Below are positions 17,545 to 26,891 of a stretch of DNA of 64,000 bases, one piece after another. Position 1 is the stretch's first letter, and each line of letters opens with the position of its first letter. A program made the translations under genes and the position numbers. The notes under the pieces were generated by a model, which was given only the letters and a program-made list of their open reading frames with translations, searched no databases and had not been told where the DNA came from. This DNA comes from JAFAHD01 sp963772515 (GTDB lineage: Bacteria; Vulcanimicrobiota; Vulcanimicrobiia; Eremiobacterales; Eremiobacteraceae): positions 1 to 64,000 of the forward strand of contig CAVYXC010000002.1 of the NCBI GenBank assembly GCA_963772515.1. The letters are read 5' to 3'.

Positions 17545-18690
17545 CTATTTCTGGAAGGTCTGCTCGAAGAGCGCGTTGACCCAGCCGAAGCTCTCGCGCG
17601 TGTACTTGCGCGGATCGTTCACGTCAAACGACTCGTGCAGCGCACCATCGCCCGCGCTTGAGGCGGCCAGCGCCGCGATCACCTGGCGGCGTTCGGCGTT
17701 GTCCGTCGCGGTGCGATACTCGACCACGAGGCTAAGCGGCCAGACGTAATTGCCGGGCGTGTGCGAGCTGCCAATGCCCGATGCGAACTTGCCGCGATAA
17801 TAATACGGGTTTGCGCTGCTCAAGATGAAACGCCGCGTGGTCGCGTAGACGCCGGTGTCCACCGGATAGCCGTACAGCGGTACGGACAGCAAACTCGGCG
17901 TGTTCGCGTCATCCATGAATTTGGCGTGGCCGAGCCCGTCGATCTCATAGGCGTAGATGCGGCCCACCATCGTATTGAAGACCGCCCGGTGCGCGATCGC
18001 CTGGTCGATCCGGTCGGCAATGCCGTCCGCGCGGCGCGCTTCTTGCGGATCGTCGTAGAACTGGCGCATCAGGCGCGCGATGGTGCGCAGCGTGACCGAC
18101 GCGAACATGTTCTCGGGGACATTGTAGTTATAGGATTGCGCCTCGTCGCTGGGCCGATACGCGCTCCACACGAGCCCGATGTTCGGATCGATCGGATGCT
18201 GATTGTGATGATAGGACGACATCGTCGCATGATGCTGCTCGACCTCAAGCGTGCGCAGCACCGCGCGCATCTCCAACAGCAACGCGTGGTCGTACACCCC
18301 TGTGTCGTGCATGACGCGTCCATAGTCGTCTGCCAAGCGCACGGGATAGCAGAGCGAGTCGATCTCGAACTTGCGCTCGATCGGCAGGTAGCCGCGCGAG
18401 AATGCATTGGCATACGGGTCGATGACGATGAGCCGTTCCTGGCGGGCGATGACGCCCCGTGCCAGGCGGCGGTCGTGCAGGATCGAGCGCGCCTGGACGC
18501 TCGAATCGCGCAGCCACATGGCGTCGATGTCGCCCGTGCTGACGTACGTCGTCTTATCCGGCGCGGCAAAAAACAACGCCGCGTTCATGGCCGCGGCGCG
18601 ATTGTAAATCGACACGAGCGTATCCGGCAAGGCCGGCGTGATGGAGAGCAGGACGGTGAGCAAGCCCCCGAGGGCGGTGAGCAACGCCAT
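17545..18690 (-). CDS. glycoside hydrolase family 125 (exo-alpha-1,6-mannosidase type)
   Basis: This encodes 381 residues with an N-terminal hydrophobic export signal. Family motifs are STGDIDAMWLRDSSVQ, FEIDSLCYPVRLADDY, SYNYNVPENMFA and the C-terminal DGALHESFDVNDPRKYTRE. Known GH125 enzymes invert and release alpha-1,6-mannose from glycans. This protein is slightly shorter than the usual ~430 residues at the N-terminus. It is convergent with the esterase gene. Confidence 0.9.
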   Translation of the reverse strand: MALLTALGGLLTVLLSITPALPDTLVSIYNRAAAMNAALFFAAPDKTTYVSTGDIDAMWLRDSSVQARSILHDRRLARGVIARQERLIVIDPYANAFSRGYLPIERKFEIDSLCYPVRLADDYGRVMHDTGVYDHALLLEMRAVLRTLEVEQHHATMSSYHHNQHPIDPNIGLVWSAYRPSDEAQSYNYNVPENMFASVTLRTIARLMRQFYDDPQEARRADGIADRIDQAIAHRAVFNTMVGRIYAYEIDGLGHAKFMDDANTPSLLSVPLYGYPVDTGVYATTRRFILSSANPYYYRGKFASGIGSSHTPGNYVWPLSLVVEYRTATDNAERRQVIAALAASSAGDGALHESFDVNDPRKYTRESFGWVNALFEQTFQK

Positions 18691-18725
18691 CGAAATCGAA
18701 CGTTTGTTCTAGTAGGACGGTTTTC

Positions 18726-19175
18726 CTACGGACCCAGCCAGCGCACGATCGCCACTTGTTCGTCGTCGACGATCACGCTGACCACGCCCGATGCGAAGCG
18801 GATCTTCGTCGGGCCGTCAGGAGCAAGGCGCACGTACAGCGTCGCGCGATCGATGCGCTCGCCCTGGCGCGAGGTCTCGCGCACCACGAGCGTGCTACCG
18901 TTCTCGACGCCGAGATAATCGTAGACGATGCTTTCGATGAATGGTTGGACCGAGCGGGTCGTGGTGCCGTCGAAGCCGTCGTGGCTCGCGCCGCGTTCTT
19001 GCTGGATCTTGATGTCGATGTGGACCTCGGCGAAGAGCCTGTCGCCGACGGTCGCGCGATGCGCGCCGCTCTTGGGAAATGCCAGCGTCGGCTCCCACTT
19101 AGTGGTACCTCTGCTGAACTGCGACGACGGCTCTTGTGGACCGATCTCCGTGGTCCAGCGCCTTGATCTCGGCAC
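18726..19175 (-). CDS. hypothetical protein
   Basis: This encodes 149 residues from a GTG start; the true start is uncertain. It contains beta-strand-rich text (VGDRLFAEVHIDIKIQQERG, STLVVRETSRQGERIDRATL, GVVSVIVDDEQVAIVRWLGP). No family is recognised. It ends 36 bp before the GH125 start and is co-directional with it. The opposite-strand frame looks like a shadow. Confidence 0.5.
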   Translation of the reverse strand: MPRSRRWTTEIGPQEPSSQFSRGTTKWEPTLAFPKSGAHRATVGDRLFAEVHIDIKIQQERGASHDGFDGTTTRSVQPFIESIVYDYLGVENGSTLVVRETSRQGERIDRATLYVRLAPDGPTKIRFASGVVSVIVDDEQVAIVRWLGP

Positions 19176-19311
19176 TCAAATACCCCCGGCCATGCCAATG
19201 CTCACGGGTTCGTAGGGTCCCTATTGCATCATCGGCAGTTCGGCCGGCAAATCCAGGGCAACGGGACGGCTGGCGCAGGCGCCGAAACCAAATCCAGCGG
19301 AGGTCCGCCCC

Positions 19312-20931
19312 TTGAGCGAAACCCTGCGCGGAGCCGAAGTGATCGCCCCAGAGGCCGTCGGCAAGGTCGACGTCATCGTCGTGCTCGGCCACGACGAGCT
19401 GGGCGTCGAAGTATGCCGCGGCCTCGCGCGCGCGGGCAGACGCGTCAGCGCCGTCTGGCCCGGGCACGAGCACGACGTCGAGATCAGCCATCCTCTGATC
19501 TCGAACGTCTTCGGCGATGCCCGCCGGCCCGCGGTGCTCTCGCGTGCCGGGGTGCTCGTCGCCGGCACCATCCTCGCCATCACGTCGGACGACCAGCTCA
19601 ACCTGCGCGTCGCGCTCGCAGCGCGCGACCTCAATCCGCACATCCGCATCGTGCTGCGCCAGTTTAACCGCTGGCTCGGCCGCAAGATCATCAACAATCT
19701 GGAGAATAGCGAGGCCGTCAGTCCGGAGACGTTCTCAGCGGCGACGTTCGCGGCGTCCTGCCTGAATCCGAGCGTGTATCAGGCGATCGAATTCCCGCGC
19801 TATTCCGAGAATTTGCTGACGTTCTGCCATGCGACCAGCGAGCAGCTTGACTGTGCCGGCCGCACGGTCAGTTCACTGCAAGCCTCGCGCCACTGGCAGG
19901 TGCTGGCAATCGATCAGCGTGCGTTTCCCGCGCACGACGAGACCATCCCCGCGGGTGCGACGGTGACGTTCGCGAGCCTGCTGGAACACACGCCCAAGTC
20001 CACGTCCGATGGAGCGTCCAAGCAACGTTCGCTCGTCGTGCGCCCGCACGAGACGTTCTGGCAGCGGCTGATGCGCCGGCGCTACGATCCGATGCTGGTG
20101 TCGATGTGGACGGCGCTCGCCGGACTGCTGATCTTCGCCACCATCTTCTTCCACACCAAACTGGGCTTGGGAATGTTCGACGCGTTCTACTTCGTCATCA
20201 CGACCGCGACGACGACCGGATTCGGCGACATTTCGCTGCTGCACAGCGACGACGCCGCGAAAGCGGTGGGCATGCTGGTCATGGCCGGCGGCATCGCCAT
20301 CACCGGCACGCTGCTGGCGTACTTGACCGCGACGATCACGCGCCGTTCGTTGGAGTACGCGCGCGGCCGTCATCCGCTGACCGGCCGGGGCCACATCGTG
20401 GTGTGCGGATTCGGCAACGTCGGCGCGCGCGTGACCCAGTACTTACTGCATGCGGGCTACCGCGTGGCGGTCATCGATCGCGATCCCAACGAAGCGCTGG
20501 CTTCAGACGTGCGCGCGATGGGCGCGCACGTGATGACCGCCGACGCGACCAGCGAAGGCGCGCAGGAGATGACCCGCGTCGCCCACGCGGCGGCGCTGCT
20601 GGCCGTCACCGACAGCGACAGCGCGAATCTCGAAGTCGCGTTGACCGCACTCGCGTACGCGCCGGATCTGCCGATCGTCATGCGCATCGCAGACCCGAAC
20701 ATGGCCAAGTCGGTCGAGCGGCATTTCCGTATCCGCGCCTCGTACTCTGCGGCGGCGCTTGCGGCGCCGTTGGTCACCGGTCTCGCGCTTGGCCCCGGCG
20801 CCCGTGGCACGATCGACATCGCGGGCCGGCTATGCACGCTGACGCAGCTTCCGCGCGGCCATCATGTCGGCCCAGATGAGATCATCATCGCCGAGGACGA
20901 CGATTGGGAATTGGTATTGCTGAAGGCTTAG
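19312..20931 (+). CDS. potassium channel with N- and C-terminal RCK (TrkA-N) domains
   Basis: This encodes 539 residues. The N-terminal Rossmann domain starts VDVIVVLGHDELGVEV, with a partner loop NVFGDARRPAVL. Two transmembrane helices (about 265-340) flank a K+ selectivity filter TATTTGFGD. The C-terminal TrkA-N domain is GHIVVCGFGNVGARVTQYLL with NADP/NAD-type V-I-D-R-D and DATSEGA. RCK domains gate channels by nucleotide or ion binding. The order RCK-pore-RCK on one chain is known but less common than pore-RCK. Confidence 0.9.
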   Translation: MSETLRGAEVIAPEAVGKVDVIVVLGHDELGVEVCRGLARAGRRVSAVWPGHEHDVEISHPLISNVFGDARRPAVLSRAGVLVAGTILAITSDDQLNLRVALAARDLNPHIRIVLRQFNRWLGRKIINNLENSEAVSPETFSAATFAASCLNPSVYQAIEFPRYSENLLTFCHATSEQLDCAGRTVSSLQASRHWQVLAIDQRAFPAHDETIPAGATVTFASLLEHTPKSTSDGASKQRSLVVRPHETFWQRLMRRRYDPMLVSMWTALAGLLIFATIFFHTKLGLGMFDAFYFVITTATTTGFGDISLLHSDDAAKAVGMLVMAGGIAITGTLLAYLTATITRRSLEYARGRHPLTGRGHIVVCGFGNVGARVTQYLLHAGYRVAVIDRDPNEALASDVRAMGAHVMTADATSEGAQEMTRVAHAAALLAVTDSDSANLEVALTALAYAPDLPIVMRIADPNMAKSVERHFRIRASYSAAALAAPLVTGLALGPGARGTIDIAGRLCTLTQLPRGHHVGPDEIIIAEDDDWELVLLKA

Positions 20932-20932
20932 G

Positions 20933-21721
20933 CTATTCGAGCGGGGGCATTGGCTGACCGAAGCGCAACACGGCGGTCGAAAACCCGTCCGGCTCGAGGT
21001 GCACGATGCGCGCTCCGTTGGGCGCCGAGTCGGCATCGAAGGTCTGGGCCCTTGGCTTGAACTGGAAGAACGTCGACGGCGCGCTCATGTACTTCGCCCC
21101 GCCGCGTTGCTCGGTCAGCTCTTGATGGACGTGCCCGTACAGCACGGCGCGCACCTGCGGTGCGGCGTCGAGCACCGGCAGCAGCTCGTCGGCGTCGGCG
21201 ATCGTCATGGTGTCGAGCCAGGCGGATCCGACCGGCACGGGATTGTGGTGCACGACCACCATCGTGGGCGTCGACGGTTCTTGGGCCAGCGCAGCGCGCA
21301 GCCATTCGATCTGCTGGCTGCCGAGCGCGCCCCAGTCCTGGCCGGGCACGGAGCTGTCGAGGAGCAAGAAGCGCCAGCCTTGCGCTTCGAAGTCTTGCAC
21401 CAGCTTGTCGCCCGAGGCGATGCTGCGGCCCGCCAGCAGGCGCGCCATGCGGCCCGCGTCGTCGTGATTGCCAGGCAGGTAGTAGACTGGAGCGTCCAGG
21501 CGCTGCAGCTTGCCGGCGAGGCGCAGGTACGAAGCCTCGGTCCCGTCAGCCGAACAGTCGCCGGTCACCAGGATGAAGCTCGGCGTGCCATCCAGCTTGG
21601 AGAGCGCGTCGATCGCTGCGTCAAGCGCCTGATCGGGCGCGACATCCCATAGCTTGGTCGCCGCGTCTTCGAAGAGATGCGTATCCGAGACTTGGATGAA
21701 GTACGGCGACGGCACGGTCAT
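20933..21721 (-). CDS. calcineurin-like metallophosphoesterase (CpdA type)
   Basis: The frame is open to 21868, but the conserved protein starts at the ATG at 21721 (MTVPSPYFIQVSDTHLF), giving 262 residues. Metal-binding motifs appear in order: D-x-H (SDTHL), GD (VTGDCSADG), GNHDD, VVVHHNP and GHVH. These match class III cyclic-nucleotide phosphodiesterases such as CpdA, so cAMP or another phosphodiester is the probable substrate. It is convergent with the channel gene. Confidence 0.88.
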   Translation of the reverse strand: MTVPSPYFIQVSDTHLFEDAATKLWDVAPDQALDAAIDALSKLDGTPSFILVTGDCSADGTEASYLRLAGKLQRLDAPVYYLPGNHDDAGRMARLLAGRSIASGDKLVQDFEAQGWRFLLLDSSVPGQDWGALGSQQIEWLRAALAQEPSTPTMVVVHHNPVPVGSAWLDTMTIADADELLPVLDAAPQVRAVLYGHVHQELTEQRGGAKYMSAPSTFFQFKPRAQTFDADSAPNGARIVHLEPDGFSTAVLRFGQPMPPLE

Positions 21722-21935
21722 GCTTTCGAGCCTGACTTCTAGAGAGAACTCGGCCCCCGGGCGGTTTGCGCCGTGGGACGCGCGCAGTCCTCCCCGAACG
21801 CAGCCATCAAATGCGCCGGCTACAGGGACCGCTTTACCGCTGCGCCGAAACCCGCGAGAACGGACCAACCCCGCACCAGCGCCGCGTCCGACTTCGCTCC
21901 GGTCGACGAAGCAGCGACCGATACAGGAGGCGTTC

Positions 21936-22334
21936 GTGAGTAAACCGATCGAGCCCGAACACGTACTGCTCGAATTCTACACCATCTGCTCGTTCTACCC
22001 CGACACCGAACCGGCAGCGCAGCCAACACCCCTCTTCGTACTGGGGTTCCGGGAAGGCAGCGAGCCGGTTTTTGTTTGGCTCGTCGACAAAGATCATTTC
22101 GACGGTTCGAAGCTCTCTAAAGATCCGTACTGGCAGCACGCGCTCGGCAACCTCGAAGCATACATGATCAAGAAGCTCTCCAAGTGCGTCGCCGAGGAGA
22201 ACAGCGTCCACGCAGGTATCGAGCTGCTCGTCTCGACATATCAGAATCAGCTACGGTTCACGCCGTTGACTCCGGTCGCAGATCATCCGTTCGGCTTGCG
22301 CAAGGGCGCACCGCCCTTGACCGCCGTCTCTTAA
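21936..22334 (+). CDS. conserved hypothetical protein
   Basis: An AGGAGG seven bases before the GTG at 21936 sets the start, giving 132 residues; the longer frame upstream is noncoding. The text includes LLEFYTICSFYPDTEPAAQP, PVFVWLVDKDHFDGSKLSKD and YWQHALGNLEAYMIKKLSKC. It is soluble and no family is recognised. A strong hairpin follows. Confidence 0.7.
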   Translation: MSKPIEPEHVLLEFYTICSFYPDTEPAAQPTPLFVLGFREGSEPVFVWLVDKDHFDGSKLSKDPYWQHALGNLEAYMIKKLSKCVAEENSVHAGIELLVSTYQNQLRFTPLTPVADHPFGLRKGAPPLTAVS

Positions 22335-22346
22335 CGCAAATCATCC

Positions 22347-22370
22347 GCGGGCGGCTTTCGAGCCGCCCGC
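22347..22370 (+). terminator. UUCG-loop hairpin terminator
   Basis: GCGGGCGGCT-TTCG-AGCCGCCCGC is a 10-bp perfect stem with a UUCG tetraloop just after the 21936-22334 gene. The following bases (GTCGTATATC) are only weakly T-rich. Confidence 0.7.
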
Positions 22371-22388
22371 GTCGTATATCACCAGGCA

Positions 22389-23481
22389 ATGCTTCATTCC
22401 ACACAGGCCGGTCCCGAACGCGTCATCATCGCGGGCGTCGACACGGGCGACGACCACACGCTGTTTGACGTCGAGCTCGACGAACTCGTGGCACTCGCGC
22501 GCGCCGCGGGAACGCACGTCGTCGCGCGCGTGGTCCAGCGCCGTCCGAAAGTCGATCCGTCCACGCTCGTCGGCGCGGGCAAGGCCGACGAGCTCGCTGC
22601 GCTCGTGCGCGAGAAAAAAGCCGACGGCATCGTGCTGCTCAATTCTTTGCGCCCGCGCCAGCGCACGGCCCTGGAGAAAATCGTGGGCAGCGACGCCTTT
22701 GTGATCGATCGCAACGTCGTCATCCTCGACATCTTCGCGCGCCATGCGCGCACGGCGGAGGGCAAGCTGCAGGTCGAGCTCGCCCAACTGCGCCACCGCG
22801 CGGCCAACCTGATCGGCGCGCGCGATGCGCTCTCCCGCCTGGGCGGCGGCATCGGCACGCGCGGCCCCGGTGAGACCAAGCTCGAGGTGGATCGCCGGCG
22901 CATCCGCCTGCGCATCTCGCATCTCGAGGGCCAGCTCGCGGACGTGCGCAAGCGCCGGCGCGAACAGCGCCGAACGCGCGAGGGCACGCCGGTCATCGCG
23001 CTCGTGGGCTACACGAATGCGGGCAAGTCGTCGCTGCTCAACGCCTTGACCGGCGCCGAGGCATTTGTCGCCGATCAGCCGTTTGCGACGCTCGATCCTA
23101 CATTGCGCAAAGTACGTCTCGATGGCTCCGAGGCGATCCTCGCCGACACGGTCGGGTTCATCACCGATCTGCCCAAGGAGCTTGTGGCTGCGTTCGCGGC
23201 GACGCTCGAAGAGGTCACCGACGCGACGTTGTTAGTGCACGTCATCGACGTGAGCAATCCGTTCTGGCGCCGCCAGCGCGAGGCGGTCGAAGGACTGCTG
23301 GCGCAGTTGGGCGCCGGCGGCAAACCTGCGATCATCGCGTGGAACAAGAGCGATCTGGTTTCGGATGCGCGCGCCGGGCGAGGGCGTGGCCGTCTCGGCG
23401 AAAACGGGCGCAGGCTTGATGGATCTGCGATCGGCGTTGCAGCAGGCGCTTCACGGAACGCAAAAGGAGATCATCGCATGA
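22389..23481 (+). CDS. hflX: GTPase HflX (frameshifted near C-terminus)
   Basis: The N-terminal HflX domain (VDPSTLVGAGKADELAAL, SLRPRQRTALEKIVG, GGIGTRGPGETKLEVDRRRI) is followed by the G domain with P-loop GYTNAGKSSLLN, DPTLRKV, DTVGFITDLPKEL and NKSD. After NKSDLVSDA the frame changes. In another frame the expected G5 and end follow: GEGVAVSAKTGAGLMDLRSA and then LQQALHG, stopping at 23481. The uncorrected frame instead runs into the next gene. HflX is a ribosome-associated GTPase that rescues or splits stalled ribosomes under stress. Confidence 0.92.
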
Positions 23482-23909
23482 GTGCATCCGTCGTTTCAGC
23501 CCCGCCAGGTTCGTATAGGGCGCTTCGAACGTTCCTCGCCGTCTTAGCGGTGTGGGTAGCGATTGCAGGCCTCGTGCTGCTCTTCGCCACGGGCTGGCTG
23601 GCTACGACGTTCGCGCTTCCGACCGGCCCCGGCTCGGAGACGGTCAACTTCTTGGTCAAAGCCATCGGCGCGATCGTCTTAGGCCTAAGCTATCTGACGC
23701 TGTGCGCGTCTCGCGATCCCGTGCGCTACGTAGGGATCATCGATGCGCTGATCATCACATTGGTCATCGTCGTGGCCCTGGAGATCTACGAGGTCGTGAC
23801 CGGCGCCGGCGATCGGATGTTCCCGTACCATCTGGTCTTATCGAGCGCGCTCGCGCGTGCAGCGCTTGCCGTCGCGCTCCTCGTGATGCGACCGCGCGTG
23901 GCACCTTAG
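23478..23909 (+). CDS. four-helix membrane protein
   Basis: The ATG at 23478 is preceded by AAGGAG and overlaps the corrected hflX stop (ATGA), so this is a separate gene of 143 residues although the raw frame fuses it to hflX. Four hydrophobic helices are visible (about 19-42, 58-78, 88-108, 118-137). The family is not recognised; it looks like a small DoxX- or DUF4345-like membrane protein. Confidence 0.75.
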   Translation: MSASVVSAPPGSYRALRTFLAVLAVWVAIAGLVLLFATGWLATTFALPTGPGSETVNFLVKAIGAIVLGLSYLTLCASRDPVRYVGIIDALIITLVIVVALEIYEVVTGAGDRMFPYHLVLSSALARAALAVALLVMRPRVAP

Positions 23910-23924
23910 CCTAGGTCGTCGACC

Positions 23925-24434
23925 CTAGGTCTTCGAGGTTCTCAGCTCTCTGGCCAGCAGTTGCTGCTTGCGCTTTGCGAATGCGGTCGCCGGCGTCTTG
24001 CCTTTCGTTTCCTTATATACGACGCGGTGCCAGGGCACGAGAAACCACAGCGGATTGCGCGCGATAGCGCTCGCGGCTGCGCGCACCGCGCGCGGCCGGC
24101 GCGCCTCTCGGGCCAACCATGAATAGGGCCGTGTCTCGCCCCAAGGGATCGTGCGAGCTGCGAGCAGCACGTCGCGTTCGTAGTCGCGCGCCCAGCTCAG
24201 GTCGATCGGCACGTCATCGCCGCCGGGGCGCTTGGCGGCTTTGACCAGCGCGGCCCTGATCTTGGCCGGCACCTGCGCTTCGACGAGCTCCATCTTGAGC
24301 CGTTTTGCCATCAGGCGCTTGGCGGTGGGCGTCGCGTCGTCGACGAACGCGACGCCGGCGCCGGTCCATGCCACCCGCAAGCGCTTTGCCTCAACCTCGA
24401 CCACGCCGGTCGAACAGATCGGCCGCCACGCCAT
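23925..24434 (-). CDS. alkyltransferase-like (ATL/MGMT-fold) protein
   Basis: This encodes 169 residues. The C-terminal domain follows MGMT/Ogt closely: TIPWGETRPYSWLAREARRP, RAAASAIARNPLWFLVPWHR-VV. The acceptor motif PCHRV is PWHRV, so the methyl-accepting Cys is Trp, exactly as in ATL proteins. ATLs bind O6-alkylguanine and hand it to nucleotide excision repair without transferring the alkyl group. An N-terminal domain like that of full-length MGMTs is retained. It lies just downstream of the P1 peptidase gene. Confidence 0.88.
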   Translation of the reverse strand: MAWRPICSTGVVEVEAKRLRVAWTGAGVAFVDDATPTAKRLMAKRLKMELVEAQVPAKIRAALVKAAKRPGGDDVPIDLSWARDYERDVLLAARTIPWGETRPYSWLAREARRPRAVRAAASAIARNPLWFLVPWHRVVYKETKGKTPATAFAKRKQQLLARELRTSKT

Positions 24435-24442
24435 GTCCGCGC

Positions 24443-25624
24443 CTAACGCCCGTAGCGGTGCATGATCTCCAGCACGCGGTCGTGCGGCAGCGCGTAGACC
24501 GTGTTGCCGTCGCGACCCGTCATGGTCTGCGCGGAGAGCAGCGCGTTGACGATCGCCTCGTCCGTCGCTTCGATCGTCGCGATGAATAGCGGGTTGATAT
24601 TGCCGCGATCGAGCGCCGTCGCGTTATAGGTGAGCGATTTTTCGCCGTACGGCACGACGTCGGCGGTCGAGAACGCGAGGATGAGATCGCCGCTGCCCTC
24701 GCGTGAAGAACCGCCGGTGCGCGCGTAGCCAAGCGCCGCACGTTTGCAGATTTCCAGCAGTTGATCGTGGAGCAGCGGCGCGTCGGTGGCCACGATCATG
24801 ATGATCGAGCCCTCTGCCGGATGCGGTTCGAGCGGTTGGAGGTCTTTGATCTCGGCCCCGACGGGCACGCCGTCGATCGCGAAGTCCTGGCGTCTTCCGA
24901 ACGTGTTGATGTTGACGAGCACGCCAACGGTGTAGCCGCCGTCAGCGGTCGACACAACGCGCGACGCGGTGCCGATGCCGCCTTTAAACGCGAGCGCCAC
25001 GGCGCCGGTGCCGGCGCCGACACCGCCTTGAGCGACAGGCCCAGAGGCGGCCTCATCCAATGCGCGCATGACGTCGGCTGGCGTGTTGTGCCGTCCGGCC
25101 TGGTCGTTGAGGAATCCGTCGTTGACCTCGGCGACGACCGGCAGGGGCACGTCTTCGGTGTTGCCGATGCCCGGGTACTGCTGGATCATCCACGAGATGA
25201 CGCCGTCGTCCACGCGCCCCACCGACAACGTATCGGTGAGCACGATGGGCACCTCGAGCCAACCAGATTCGTTGATCCACAGGGTCCCGGTCATCTCGCC
25301 GTTGCCGTTGAGCGGCCACGCGGCGGCATACATACGCTTGTGCCATATGTCCGTGCGCGGGATGATCGCGGTGACGCCGGTGCGGATCGGCCCGACGCCT
25401 GGGACCAGCCTGCCTTGGCCTTCGATGTGCGTCACCTGTCCGACGCGCACGCCAGTGACGTCCGTGATCGCGTCGTTTGCACCAGGCGGCAGCGTGCCGA
25501 TGTGGATGCCCATGCCGGGCGCTTTGGTGTACGGACCGCTTGCTTGGAACGAGGGCGCCGAGGGGGCGGGCGGCGTTGCGGTGATGGCCGCTAGCACGAG
25601 CGGCACAAGAACGTGTATGATCAT
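24443..25624 (-). CDS. P1-family (DmpA/S58-type) aminopeptidase, exported
   Basis: I start at the ATG at 25624, giving 393 residues with a signal peptide (IIHVLVPLVLAAITATPPAP). Family text includes GANDAITDVTGVRVGQVTHI, RTGVTAIIPR, GNGEMTGTLWINESG, ND-GFLND and the cleavage region GGVGAGTGAVALAFKGGIG-TASR. S58 enzymes are Ntn-type hydrolases that self-cleave before a Ser and act on N-terminal L-, D- or beta-amino acids. The longer raw frame overlaps the divergent SpoIID-like gene and is rejected. Confidence 0.9.
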   Translation of the reverse strand: MIIHVLVPLVLAAITATPPAPSAPSFQASGPYTKAPGMGIHIGTLPPGANDAITDVTGVRVGQVTHIEGQGRLVPGVGPIRTGVTAIIPRTDIWHKRMYAAAWPLNGNGEMTGTLWINESGWLEVPIVLTDTLSVGRVDDGVISWMIQQYPGIGNTEDVPLPVVAEVNDGFLNDQAGRHNTPADVMRALDEAASGPVAQGGVGAGTGAVALAFKGGIGTASRVVSTADGGYTVGVLVNINTFGRRQDFAIDGVPVGAEIKDLQPLEPHPAEGSIIMIVATDAPLLHDQLLEICKRAALGYARTGGSSREGSGDLILAFSTADVVPYGEKSLTYNATALDRGNINPLFIATIEATDEAIVNALLSAQTMTGRDGNTVYALPHDRVLEIMHRYGR

Positions 25625-25685
25625 GCGCCGCTTTTCGGTGCCGCCGCGAGGAACACATTGCCCACAAGCCCAACGTGAGCGCACC

Positions 25686-26882
25686 GTGCATCGATTGACG
25701 CGACGCCATTTCATCGCTGGCGGCGTCGCTGTGGCATCGTTTGGGGCCGCACGCGCGCTTGGGGCCACCCATACGCCTGCGCCGCTGCCGCAGGCGATCC
25801 GCGTGCACCTATTCTCGGGTTTGGCGGTCACGCGCGTGCAGATCAGCGGTACCGCGCCGCTCGAGCTGTCGATCGGTACCGCGACGCGCGAGATGACCGC
25901 GTTGACGTACGACGGCGTCGCCGGCACGCTCACCGGCGATCTGACGAATCTCACGCTCGGCGACGCCCCGGTGGTCGTGCGTTCGGCAGCGCCGCTGCTG
26001 GTGAGCGCGTCGACGGCGGCCAACGCGTTGCCGCCTCGTCACTACGGCGGAGCCATCACGCTGCAGCGCTCTGGGTCAACCGCGTTGGTGGTCAACGCAA
26101 TCGATGTCGAGTCATACGTGGCCTCGACGTTGGCATCCGAGATCAGTCCGAGCTGGGCACTTGAGTCCGTCAAGGCGCAGGCGATCGTCTCGCGCACCTA
26201 TGGCTTGCGCGCAGCCGTGCATAGCACGGCCAAACCGTACGACGTCACCGACGACACGTCGAACCAGGTCTATGAAGGTCTGGACAATCTCGCGACGGTG
26301 TTCACGAGCGCCGCGGCGGCGACGGCCGGCATGATGATCACCGCCGCCGGTGCACCCGCCGACGTGTTCTATAGCGCCGTGTGCGGGGGCCATACGGCGG
26401 GTTCAAACGAGCTCACCGGACGGCCGGGACCGGCGTATCTCTACGGCATCTCCGATACCGACGATAGCGGCAAGCCGTACTGCACGCCTGCACCGTACTT
26501 CGCGTGGGAGAATGCGGTGCCGTCGCAAGCGCTCAGCCGCGTGATCGGGGATTTTGCCGACATCATCGTCACCGATCGCTGGACGGATGGGCGTGCCAAG
26601 ACGGTGCGTATCGTACGTCCGGCGACGTCGGCGGACGACATGGACGGTCATCAATTCTACACGCAAGTCAGCAGCGTGCTCGGCTACAAGGTGCTGCCGA
26701 GTGCGATGTTCGACGTCAAGCCGTCGACCGAAGGCTACGTCTTCACCGGACACGGGCTGGGGCATGGCGTCGGCATGTGCCAGTGGGGCGCGCGCGGGCG
26801 GGCGAATGCGGGCATCGTAGCCGCGCCGATCGTCGCAGCGTATTTCCCGGGCACGGTGTTGGTCAACCCGAGCCTGCACTAA
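25686..26882 (+). CDS. SpoIID/LytB-domain protein with Tat-like signal
   Basis: The GTG at 25686 gives 398 residues. The first residues HRLTRRHFIAGGVAVASFG form a Tat-type signal. The SpoIID/LytB domain follows: YVASTLASEISPSWALESVK, QAIVSRTYGLRAA, FYSAVCGGHTAGSNE and the C-terminal GHGLGHGVGMCQWGARGRA. SpoIID is a lytic transglycosylase acting on stripped peptidoglycan; relatives without sporulation remodel the cell wall. It is divergent from the P1 peptidase over 61 bp. Confidence 0.9.
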   Translation: MHRLTRRHFIAGGVAVASFGAARALGATHTPAPLPQAIRVHLFSGLAVTRVQISGTAPLELSIGTATREMTALTYDGVAGTLTGDLTNLTLGDAPVVVRSAAPLLVSASTAANALPPRHYGGAITLQRSGSTALVVNAIDVESYVASTLASEISPSWALESVKAQAIVSRTYGLRAAVHSTAKPYDVTDDTSNQVYEGLDNLATVFTSAAAATAGMMITAAGAPADVFYSAVCGGHTAGSNELTGRPGPAYLYGISDTDDSGKPYCTPAPYFAWENAVPSQALSRVIGDFADIIVTDRWTDGRAKTVRIVRPATSADDMDGHQFYTQVSSVLGYKVLPSAMFDVKPSTEGYVFTGHGLGHGVGMCQWGARGRANAGIVAAPIVAAYFPGTVLVNPSLH

Positions 26883-26891
26883 AGGCGCGGT

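Noticed and set aside
22389..23909. 506-residue HflX-membrane protein fusion
   Set aside because: The raw frame is open throughout, but the expected HflX C-terminus is in another frame and a proper RBS plus ATG marks the second gene; a frameshift explains the fusion.
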